Below are positions 1 through 5,458 of a stretch of DNA of 11,099 nucleotides, in pieces. Every line of letters starts with the position of its first letter. The first letter of the stretch is position 1. This DNA is from Deltaproteobacteria bacterium. Its GTDB lineage: Bacteria; Desulfobacterota; Binatia; UBA9968. The DNA lies in NCBI GenBank assembly GCA_020027655.1, contig JAHKKJ010000059.1:1-11099 (forward strand), given 5' to 3'. The position numbers and the translations under genes were made by a program. Below the pieces are notes generated by a model, which saw only the letters and a program-made list of their open reading frames with translations, did no database searches and was not told the DNA's origin.

Positions 1-92
1 GTTTTTTCCCATTCCTTCTTCCAGTCCGATTGAGCGTGCGCCTCCGCCAGCAACAGCAATACGGCACAAGCCGCCAACACAACTCTCGACAT
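1..92 (-). CDS. Secreted protein, N-terminal fragment (probable ABC transporter substrate-binding protein)
   Basis: Only the first 30 codons are in the window; the gene runs off the left edge. Reading leftward from ATG at 92 gives a textbook signal peptide: MSR, then a hydrophobic core VVLAACAVLLLLAEA, then a likely signal peptidase I site after AHA, followed by mature residues QSDWKKEWEKT. A strong Shine-Dalgarno, GGGAGG at 103-108, lies about 10 nt before the ATG and supports both strand and start. The charged mature start (DWKKEWEK) resembles iron- or organic-type periplasmic binding proteins of ABC transporters common in uncultivated proteobacteria-like lineages; this is inference from a short stretch. 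It follows ssrA on the same strand with a 62-bp gap. The exported nature is well supported; the transporter role is only a guess. Confidence 0.7.
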   Translation of the reverse strand, partial: MSRVVLAACAVLLLLAEAHAQSDWKKEWEK

Positions 93-102
93 TCGCACTT
101 TT

Positions 103-108
103 CCTCCC
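103..108 (-). promoter_or_regulatory. Ribosome binding site of the left-edge secreted protein
   Basis: GGGAGG on the minus strand with about 10 nt to the ATG at 92. It decides the start of a gene that is otherwise only a fragment here. Confidence 0.6.
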
Positions 109-154
109 GGGCAACCAGTTATTGGACCTTTTTGGTACTGGTTGGAAGAGGTTT

Positions 155-507
155 TGGTGGAGGCGGGGGGAATCGAACCCCCGTCCGAAGGTCTTCCGTC
201 AAATATGACTACATGCTTAGCCGATGCTTTGATCTCGCTCCTTGAGCCCCCAACGGCAGGGTCTCTCGGAGCCAGCCGGTTTGGATTTCAGCTTCATCCC
301 CTCCGGCAGGAGAATCAGCCAATCCCACTAAATGACGTCTTATCCGGCCCCGTGGGAGAAAGCCGGTAAGACGCTAACTGCGATTAGGCAGCTAGGGCGT
401 ATTCAAAATTGTCTGCGTTTAAATTGCAGATCTGTTTGTTTAACGGGATAACAGAACCCCGGCATGCCACTTTGACTTCCCACCTCCGTCGAACCCACAT
501 CGCCCCC
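155..507 (-). ncRNA. ssrA: tmRNA (transfer-messenger RNA)
   Basis: This is a one-piece tmRNA of 353 nt that frees stalled ribosomes and tags their unfinished peptides for proteolysis. The 5' end GGGGGCGATG (507 downward) and the 3' end CGCCTCCACCA (165-155) pair as a 7-bp acceptor stem with a G-U wobble at the third pair, the alanyl-tRNA synthetase identity element. CCA is encoded. The T-arm GGTTCGATTCC is present, as is the conserved block GGCTAAGCATGTAG. Inside lies a tag reading frame (384-416) ending in ALAA and a stop. No split or permuted form is seen. The partner gene smpB lies just upstream on the same strand, separated by a repeat-rich gap. The ends were chosen from the acceptor pairing and are probably exact. 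Confidence 0.96.
384..416 (-). other. ssrA: tmRNA proteolysis-tag reading frame
   Basis: Ten codons plus TAA read ADNFEYALAA. The resume codon is taken as GCA (416-414) because the preceding TTAAAC matches the TTAGTC that sets the frame in E. coli, and because it gives the usual ten-codon length. With the alanine carried by the tmRNA itself, the tag is A-ADNFEYALAA. The LAA end is the ClpXP/ClpAP recognition signal, and the ADN start is the SspB/ClpA-contact region in known tags. Confidence 0.85.
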
Positions 508-516
508 ATGCCCTTT

Positions 517-545
517 AGTTTAACGTTTTGAGTTTCGGGTTTCTA
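517..545 (-). promoter_or_regulatory. Candidate sigma-70 promoter of ssrA
   Basis: On the minus strand TAGAAA (545-540) and TAAACT (522-517) are 17 nt apart, each matching four of six consensus bases. The -10 box ends 9 nt before the first tmRNA base at 507. Position and spacing are right, but the boxes are weak. Confidence 0.35.
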
Positions 546-578
546 GTCCGCATCCACGGAGATCGAATAAGGCGAATG

Positions 579-661
579 ACCGTTCAACGGCTTCGCCTGT
601 TCAACGTTCAATGTTCAAGGTGGGGTTGGGTCGATTGAACGTTGAACACGGAATCTTGAAC
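579..661. repeat. Inverted array of TTCAACG-like heptamers
   Basis: The smpB-ssrA gap holds TTCAACG, TTCAATG and TTCAAGG head to tail (601-621), with a further TTCAACG upstream near 582. The reverse complements TTGAACG and TTGAACA (635-648), plus TTGAACC near 655, follow. The core is a perfect 15-bp inverted repeat, TGTTCAACGTTCAAT at 598-612 against 634-648, with a 21-nt loop. It has no T-run, so it is not an intrinsic terminator. Confidence 0.8.
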
Positions 662-675
662 CGCGCCGAAGGCGG

Positions 676-1146
676 CTAGTGCCGTGATTTGAGCGACCGC
701 TCGACTTCGCGCTCGGCTACTTTTCGCCGTAGCGTTTCGCGCTTGTCATAAAGCTTTTTCCCCCGCGCCAGGCCTAACTCCACCTTTGCCCTGCCGTTCT
801 TAAAATAGAGTTTCAGCGGAATCAAGGTCAGCCCGCGCTCTTTGGTCTTGCCGGTGAGCCGCTCGATTTCGCGCGCATGGAGCAGGAGCTTTCGCATGCG
901 GGTGGGTTCGTGGTTGAACTGGTTGGCGCCCGCGTACGCGCTCACGTGGGCGTTGACAAGAAATGCCTCGCCCTTCTGAATGCGCGCGTAACTGTCTTTG
1001 AGATTGGCCTTGCCGTCACGCAACGACTTGACCTCGCTTCCGACCAGAACGAGACCGGCTTCGTAGGTTTCGTCGATGAAGTAATTGTGCCGCGCCTGCC
1101 GATTAACGCAGACGATCTTTTCCCCGTCGGGCGTTTCCTTAGCCAT
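676..1146 (-). CDS. smpB: SsrA-binding protein SmpB
   Basis: SmpB is a small RNA-binding protein that holds tmRNA, delivers it to stalled ribosomes with EF-Tu and stands in for the missing codon-anticodon pair. The 156 residues match the family's usual 150-160. Visible family blocks are NRQARHNYFI (15-24), the GSEVKSLRDGKANL stretch (36-49), the GLTLIPLKLYFKNGRAKVEL strand region (104-123), GKKLYDKRET (129-138), and a basic C-terminal tail that enters the mRNA channel. The start ATG at 1146 overlaps the end of the DUF502 gene in an ATGGCTAA arrangement, suggesting translational coupling; AGGA lies shortly upstream. The tmRNA gene follows on the same strand 168 bp downstream. Confidence 0.97.
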   Translation of the reverse strand: MAKETPDGEKIVCVNRQARHNYFIDETYEAGLVLVGSEVKSLRDGKANLKDSYARIQKGEAFLVNAHVSAYAGANQFNHEPTRMRKLLLHAREIERLTGKTKERGLTLIPLKLYFKNGRAKVELGLARGKKLYDKRETLRRKVAEREVERSLKSRH

Positions 1147-1792
1147 GGTTCCTGTTCTTATCGTCGGGCGTGATCAATCCACCGGAGGTAATGAGCTTGA
1201 GGGCTTCTTCCATGCTCATATTTAGGGGCGCCACTTCGTTCGTGGGTACAAGCAGGTAGAAGCCCGAGGTTGGATTCGGGGTGGTCGGTACGAAGACATT
1301 GACGAGTGGGGCTTCATTTTTCTTTTCTAGCTCATGCCAAGCGCGCCCCATGGCGAAACCCACCGTATAGATTCCCTTGCGCGGATATTCGATCATCACC
1401 ACCTGTCTGTTGGTCTGCGATTGGCCTAGGAAGGTCTGAACCAGTTTCTGCACGGCGGTGTACACACCCCGGAAAATCGGGATCTGAACAAAGATTTTAT
1501 CCCAGGCGGCGAGAAACCTGCGGGTGGCCACACCCCGGGTAAGAACGCCAAGAAAGAGAATCAACGCGATGGTAAAAACGGCGCCTAAACCTGGAATCGC
1601 GAATGGCAAATAGGAGTTGGGATGCAGTCGAGCCGGCAGCACGTCCAACAACCCGTCCATGAGCCCGATCACCCAACCGAGAAACCATAGGGTAATCACC
1701 ACCGGCAGGAAAACCAACAGACCGGCCAGGAAGTACCTTTGTAAGATTTCCCGCAGGTTGATTTTCATTCTCTTCTGCGTATCGTCCGCCAC
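1139..1792 (-). CDS. DUF502 family inner-membrane protein
   Basis: The 217-residue protein has the DUF502 layout: a short basic N-terminus, a hydrophobic segment at about 20-44 (FLAGLLVFLPVVITLWFLGW), a second at about 66-86, then a soluble domain of conserved DUF502 type. Recognisable blocks are IPIFRGVYTAVQK (104-116), VVMIEYPRKGIYTVGF (131-146) and PTTPNPTSGFYLLVP near 170-184. No enzymatic residues are evident and the family's role is not settled; related plant proteins are linked to membranes and stress responses. The start has a purine-rich GGGGGAG about 5 nt before the ATG. It lies 13 bp after panC and overlaps smpB by 8 bp, so it is very likely cotranscribed with both. Confidence 0.92.
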   Translation of the reverse strand: MADDTQKRMKINLREILQRYFLAGLLVFLPVVITLWFLGWVIGLMDGLLDVLPARLHPNSYLPFAIPGLGAVFTIALILFLGVLTRGVATRRFLAAWDKIFVQIPIFRGVYTAVQKLVQTFLGQSQTNRQVVMIEYPRKGIYTVGFAMGRAWHELEKKNEAPLVNVFVPTTPNPTSGFYLLVPTNEVAPLNMSMEEALKLITSGGLITPDDKNRNHG

Positions 1793-1805
1793 GTCTCCCC
1801 CTACC

Positions 1806-2651
1806 CTATGGTTTGAGAATCTGGTTGTCGATGAGCCGGGTCTTGCCGATTCGAACCGCCAACGCTAGCAACGCTGACTCCTGAATCTCTTCTACGGGTT
1901 CCAGTGTAGCAGAATCACAAAGGGTAACATATTCCACTCTGGCCAGCGGCTCTTTTTCGATTCCCCCTCGGACGGCCTCGGTAATGACTCGCCCTCTGGT
2001 CTCCCCCCTTTGCACCATACATGCCGCTCGAACGAGAGCCCGGGATAAGCACAAAGCGGCTTGCCGTTCCTCAGGGCTGAGATAGATGTTGCGCGAGCTG
2101 ATGGCCAAGCCATCCGCCTCGCGGACGATGGGATGACCGATGATCTCGATAGCGAAATTCAAATCCCGCACCAGCCGTCGAACCAACTGCAGCTGCTGGT
2201 AGTCTTTTTCGCCAAAGATCGCCACATGGGGCCGAACGATATTGAAGAGCTTCGCGACTACCGTGGCGACTCCCTGGAAGTGGCCGGGTCGATGAGCGCC
2301 ACACAGGAGCCCGCTCAATTTATCCACATTCACGTGCGTCTGGTAGCCCTCCGGATAGATCTCTCGTACCGAAGGGTGAAACAGAACATCGGCGTGCTCC
2401 CTTTCCAGCAGCCCTCGATCCCGCTCGAAGTCGCGCGGATAGGCAGCAAAGTCTTCGTTGGGACTGAACTGCGCCGGGTTCACGAAAATGGAGACAACGA
2501 CGCGATCGCCCCGCTTCTTCCCATCGCGCACAAGACTAAGATGCGCATCATGAAGAAAACCCATCGTGGGAACAAAAACGATTCGTCGTCCGTCGCGCCG
2601 TGTCGCATCGCTCCAATGTTGCATCTCGGAGATATGCTCAATGATCTGCAT
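1806..2651 (-). CDS. panC: Pantothenate synthetase (pantoate--beta-alanine ligase)
   Basis: PanC joins pantoate and beta-alanine with ATP to make pantothenate, the vitamin precursor of CoA; it acts in the cytosol. The 281 residues from ATG 2651 match the family length. Seen in order: PTMGFLHDAH (28-37, the ATP-binding HIGH-like block, usually GxLHxGH), FVNPAQF (56-62), CGAHRPGHFQGVATVV (117-132), FGEKDYQQ (146-153) and the KMSKS-like VREADGLAISSRN (176-188). HDAH in place of the common HEGH is a mild oddity. ATG at 2657 would add two residues (MP). The frame stays open into the repeat up to 2720, but that extension reads as repeat and is unlike PanC. No good Shine-Dalgarno is seen, so the exact start is uncertain. 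panB lies 100 bp upstream. Confidence 0.96.
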   Translation of the reverse strand: MQIIEHISEMQHWSDATRRDGRRIVFVPTMGFLHDAHLSLVRDGKKRGDRVVVSIFVNPAQFSPNEDFAAYPRDFERDRGLLEREHADVLFHPSVREIYPEGYQTHVNVDKLSGLLCGAHRPGHFQGVATVVAKLFNIVRPHVAIFGEKDYQQLQLVRRLVRDLNFAIEIIGHPIVREADGLAISSRNIYLSPEERQAALCLSRALVRAACMVQRGETRGRVITEAVRGGIEKEPLARVEYVTLCDSATLEPVEEIQESALLALAVRIGKTRLIDNQILKP

Positions 2652-2664
2652 AGGCATAACGTTG

Positions 2665-2747
2665 AATTGGAGTGTTGGAGTGTTGGAGTAATGGAGGATT
2701 GCCGCACATCCCCCCATCACTCCACTACTCCATCACTCCATTCCCCC
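2665..2747. repeat. Inverted array of TTGGAGTG-like octamers
   Basis: The panB-panC gap holds four head-to-tail octamers TTGGAGTG, TTGGAGTG, TTGGAGTA, ATGGAGGA (2667-2698). A short spacer with a C-run follows, then four octamers of opposite sense: CCATCACT, CCACTACT, CCATCACT, CCATTCCC (2713-2744). The two arms can pair along most of their length. The block lies in the panC leader and accounts for the unusual open frame before panC. Confidence 0.85.
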
Positions 2748-2751
2748 ATTT

Positions 2752-3555
2752 TTATTTGAACGAGTGTTCCGCGCCGGGAAATTTCCGCTCGCGAACATCA
2801 GCAATAAAACTTTTAACCGCCCCGGTCATCACCTCTTTGATATCGGCATACCGCTTGACGAACTTTGGCGTAAAATCATCGAACAACCCTAGCATGTCAT
2901 GGATCACAAGCACCTGGCCGTCACAATGGGGGCCCGCGCCGATGCCGATCGTGGGAATGGTCAGCCGCTCGGAGATCTCCTTAGCCAAGTCTAGAGGAAT
3001 ACCCTCCAACACCACCGCAAACGCGCCGGCCGCCTCTACTGCCAAAGCATCACCCATAATCGCTTCCCTTTGTTCCTTGCTCTTACCTTGGATCTTATAG
3101 CCGCCGAATCGGTGCACCGACTGGGGCGTGAGCCCGACGTGACCCATGACCGGGATGCCGATTTTGACGATAGCCTCAATCGTATCTTGTATGGCTAAAC
3201 CGCCTTCGAGTTTCACCCCTTCGGCGCCGCCCTCTTGCAGCAACCGCCCGGCGTTCGCGATCGCCCGTTCTCGGCTTACTTGATAGGAGAGAAACGGCAT
3301 GTCCCCGACCACTAGGGCGTGCTTTCGTCCCCGCACTACGGCTCGCGTGTGGTAGATCATCTCATCCAGTGTAACCGGCAAGGTGTTCGCCTGCCCTTGA
3401 AAAACACAGCCCACCGAGTCGCCGACTAAGAGGATATCGATGCCCGCCTGGTCCAGAATCCGCGCAAAGGAATAATCGTAAGCGGTGAGGCAGGTGATTT
3501 TTTCGCTCTGGTGCTTTTTCTTGACGATATCAGGTACGGTAACCTTCTCTCCCAT
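2752..3555 (-). CDS. panB: 3-methyl-2-oxobutanoate hydroxymethyltransferase
   Basis: PanB adds a hydroxymethyl group from 5,10-methylenetetrahydrofolate to alpha-ketoisovalerate, the first committed step to pantothenate. The start chosen is ATG 3555, giving 267 residues, close to the family's usual 260-270. It has GGAGG 8 nt upstream, whereas the ATG at 3591 adds 12 residues that read through a hairpin. Visible features: TAYDYSFARILDQAGID (24-40), LLVGDSVG with a metal-binding Asp (42-49), GDMPFLSY (84-91), VKLEGG (114-119), PVMGHVGLTPQ (135-145), the catalytic-Glu block VLEGIP (182-187, Glu184) and PTIGIGAGPHCDGQVLV (201-217). All key residues are kept. It follows the kinase gene after a terminator-like hairpin and precedes panC. 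Confidence 0.97.
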   Translation of the reverse strand: MGEKVTVPDIVKKKHQSEKITCLTAYDYSFARILDQAGIDILLVGDSVGCVFQGQANTLPVTLDEMIYHTRAVVRGRKHALVVGDMPFLSYQVSRERAIANAGRLLQEGGAEGVKLEGGLAIQDTIEAIVKIGIPVMGHVGLTPQSVHRFGGYKIQGKSKEQREAIMGDALAVEAAGAFAVVLEGIPLDLAKEISERLTIPTIGIGAGPHCDGQVLVIHDMLGLFDDFTPKFVKRYADIKEVMTGAVKSFIADVRERKFPGAEHSFK

Positions 3556-3567
3556 GGATTCACCCTC

Positions 3568-3604
3568 CAAAAATAGAAAAGCCTTCCGCACCGAGCCGGA
3601 AGGC
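3568..3604 (-). terminator. Terminator-like hairpin immediately before panB
   Basis: Reading leftward, GCCTTCCG, an 8-nt loop and CGGAAGGC form a perfect 8-bp stem (3604-3581), followed at once by TTTTCTATTTTT. The T-run ends against the panB Shine-Dalgarno (GGAGG) and leaves no room for a promoter between them. It may end the kinase transcript, or work as an attenuator in the panB leader. The opposite strand lacks a T-run. Confidence 0.75.
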
Positions 3605-3674
3605 CAACAATGGCGAGTGGTGAACCGCGTCGAGCCACCTAAGTATTGCCTATTGGCATCCGTCTCAGTCCAGG

Positions 3675-4316
3675 CTATCTGGATCCAAGCGGTATATAAT
3701 GCAGCGTCCCCAAACCCATATTATTGATTTCCTTGATCAAGTCAGCCAGATCCTTGCTGCTCGCAACGAAATCAATCTCAGAGGTATTCACCACCAGTAG
3801 CGGCGTCTCATCGTAATGGAAGAAAAACTGGTTGTACGCCTGAGCCACCTCTGAGAGGTACTCGAAGGTTACGCCACGTTCGTATTTTTTATCCCTTTTT
3901 TTGACCCTTTTGTAAAGCACTTCGGGTCGAGCCTGGAGATAGACCACGAGGTCGGGCTTCGGAACCCGAGTATTCAAAAGCGCGTAGATTTGCTGGTAAA
4001 GGTTCAGTTCTTCGCTGCTCAACGTCAAGGTCGCGAAGATCTTGTCCTTGGCAAACAGGTAATCAGCGATGGTATTTTGTTTAAAGAGATCCTGCTGGCT
4101 GAGATCCATTTGCTGCTGATAGCGATTGAGTAAGAAGAAAGTCTGATTCTGAAAGGCGTAACTCTCGCGAGCCTGATAAAACTTTGGAAGAAATGGGTTT
4201 TCCTCCACTTTTTCAAAGATCGTCCGGGCCTGAAATTCGTTGGCGAGGAGTCTAGCCAAACTGGTTTTGCCCACGCCGATGGGCCCTTCGACGACTATAT
4301 ATTTGCTCTTCATCAT
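3675..4316 (-). CDS. Deoxynucleoside kinase (deoxyadenosine/deoxyguanosine kinase type)
   Basis: This cytosolic kinase transfers the ATP gamma-phosphate to the 5'-OH of deoxynucleosides for dNTP salvage. The 213 residues start with a P-loop, GPIGVGKTSL (11-20). Next come the substrate-side acidic block EKVEENPFL (35-43), a Gln/Tyr-rich helix, ADYLFAKDKIFA (84-95; DYLF stands where animal enzymes have the ERS-type motif, as in other bacterial members) and an Arg/Lys-rich lid, KRVKKRDKKYE (136-146). Substrate choice cannot be read from sequence. ATGATG at 4316 and 4313 both fit and no Shine-Dalgarno is obvious. Genes of this kind are often found beside folK and panB/panC; here it is the first gene of the minus-strand block and diverges from nagZ. 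A weak promoter, TAGACA (4356-4351) and TAAATT (4333-4328) with 17 nt between, could serve it. Confidence 0.92.
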   Translation of the reverse strand: MMKSKYIVVEGPIGVGKTSLARLLANEFQARTIFEKVEENPFLPKFYQARESYAFQNQTFFLLNRYQQQMDLSQQDLFKQNTIADYLFAKDKIFATLTLSSEELNLYQQIYALLNTRVPKPDLVVYLQARPEVLYKRVKKRDKKYERGVTFEYLSEVAQAYNQFFFHYDETPLLVVNTSEIDFVASSKDLADLIKEINNMGLGTLHYIPLGSR

Positions 4317-4338
4317 CTGACGGGGCGAATTTACATAA

Positions 4339-4367
4339 TGGACCTAAAATTGTCTAGGCTGTATTAT
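4339..4367 (+). promoter_or_regulatory. Candidate promoter of nagZ
   Basis: TGGACC (4339-4344) and TATTAT (4362-4367) are separated by exactly 17 nt, matching four and five consensus bases. Transcription would begin near 4374-4376, at the GTG start itself or within a few nucleotides of the ATG at 4379, so the mRNA would be almost leaderless. No Shine-Dalgarno is present, which agrees. Confidence 0.5.
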
Positions 4368-4375
4368 AAACCCTG

Positions 4376-5458
4376 GTGATGCCAACGCTAAGAGAAAAAA
4401 TCGCCCAGATGTTCTTGGTCGGCGTCGGCGCTCAGGAACTGACCGGCGAAGAACGGATGGCGATGGAACATTATTCCTTCGGTGGCTTTATTCTCTTTGG
4501 TCACAATTGTTGTGATCCCGCGCAGATTCTTTCTTTGACCCGCGCTCTTTGGGACACCGGCAAAGGCCTGCCGCCGTTCATCGCCATCGATCAGGAAGGG
4601 GGAAGAGTTCATCGGCTTCCCAAGCCGTTCACCCACTTTCCTTCCGCAGCGCGCCTCGGTGAAACCGGCAACGCCAAGCTCGCCTACAGAGCCGCGCGAG
4701 CAACCGCTGAAGAACTCGCTGCGGTAGGAATCAATCTCGATTTCGCGCCGGTGTTGGATGTCAACTCGAATCCGAAAAATCCTGTAATCGGTGACCGCTC
4801 GTTCGCTCCCGACCCGCAAAAAGTGATCACGTTCAGCGAGCAATGGATCCACGGCTTGCGCGACGGCGGGATCATTCCCTGCGGCAAGCATTTTCCTGGT
4901 CACGGCGACACCGACAAGGACTCTCACCTGGATTTGCCGATGGTTGATCGGTCCCTGGATGAACTGCGAAAGGTCGAACTTCCGCCGTTCGTCAACGCCT
5001 GTGGAAACGGAATCGAATCCCTGATGACCGCCCACGTCATTTACCGCGCCCTTGACCCTCAACTTCCAGCGACCTTATCCCATAATATAGTTACAGGATT
5101 GCTAAGGGAGGAGTTGAATTACCACGGCGTCGTCTTCGGTGACGACATGGAAATGAAAGCCATCAGCGACCACTACGGGGAAGAAGACGCCGTTGCGCTG
5201 TGTGTCCGCGCCGGCATCGATATGATGCTCTTCTGTCACGAGCTGCCCAGAGCCATTCATGCCTCTGACTTTCTCTGTTCGGAATTCGAAAAAGATCCGA
5301 CGGTTCGGTCGCAGGTGGAAAACAGCTATAGCAGGATAACAAAACTAAAGCGGGGGTTTTTGAAAGGATTTACTGGCGTCAGGGACGACCAATTGGAGAA
5401 ACGGCTTGCCCGGATGAATCACCAACGGATCGTTGACGAAATTCAGGGCAGCTTGTAA
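4376..5458 (+). CDS. nagZ: Beta-N-acetylhexosaminidase, glycoside hydrolase family 3
   Basis: NagZ removes N-acetylglucosamine from cytosolic anhydro-muropeptides in peptidoglycan recycling. The 360-residue single-domain protein has no signal peptide, as expected. Seen: the GGFILFGHN barrel strand (36-44), IAIDQEGGRVHRL (69-81), the catalytic loop KHFPGHGDTDKDSH (171-184) with the Asp-His acid/base pair unique to NagZ-type GH3 enzymes, and GVVFGDDMEM (251-260), whose first Asp (256) is the likely nucleophile; here a Gly replaces the usual Ser before it. GTG 4376 is immediately followed by ATG 4379; either may start translation. Muramyl-processing partners are not in the window. The 3' end overlaps gshA tail to tail by 16 bp. 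Confidence 0.95.
   Translation: MMPTLREKIAQMFLVGVGAQELTGEERMAMEHYSFGGFILFGHNCCDPAQILSLTRALWDTGKGLPPFIAIDQEGGRVHRLPKPFTHFPSAARLGETGNAKLAYRAARATAEELAAVGINLDFAPVLDVNSNPKNPVIGDRSFAPDPQKVITFSEQWIHGLRDGGIIPCGKHFPGHGDTDKDSHLDLPMVDRSLDELRKVELPPFVNACGNGIESLMTAHVIYRALDPQLPATLSHNIVTGLLREELNYHGVVFGDDMEMKAISDHYGEEDAVALCVRAGIDMMLFCHELPRAIHASDFLCSEFEKDPTVRSQVENSYSRITKLKRGFLKGFTGVRDDQLEKRLARMNHQRIVDEIQGSL

Noticed and set aside
142..369. Protein frames across 30-369 on the plus strand
   Set aside because: They are antisense to the tmRNA gene and the left-edge signal peptide.
598..648. 15-bp inverted repeat as a rho-independent terminator of smpB
   Set aside because: Stem is A/T-rich, loop is long and no T-run follows on either strand.
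579..661. CRISPR array from short direct repeats here or at 2665-2747
   Set aside because: Units are 7-8 bp, adjacent without spacers and inverted; no cas gene is present.
2652..2720. Longer panC start at ATG 2720
   Set aside because: The added residues are the translation of the octamer array; PanC proteins begin about where MQIIEHI starts.
2061..2759. 232-codon plus-strand open frame opposite panC
   Set aside because: Antisense to panC and ending within the octamer array; its translation is shadow plus repeat.
4388..5062. 224-codon minus-strand open frame opposite nagZ
   Set aside because: Antisense to the catalytic half of nagZ, with no family motif and no ribosome binding site.
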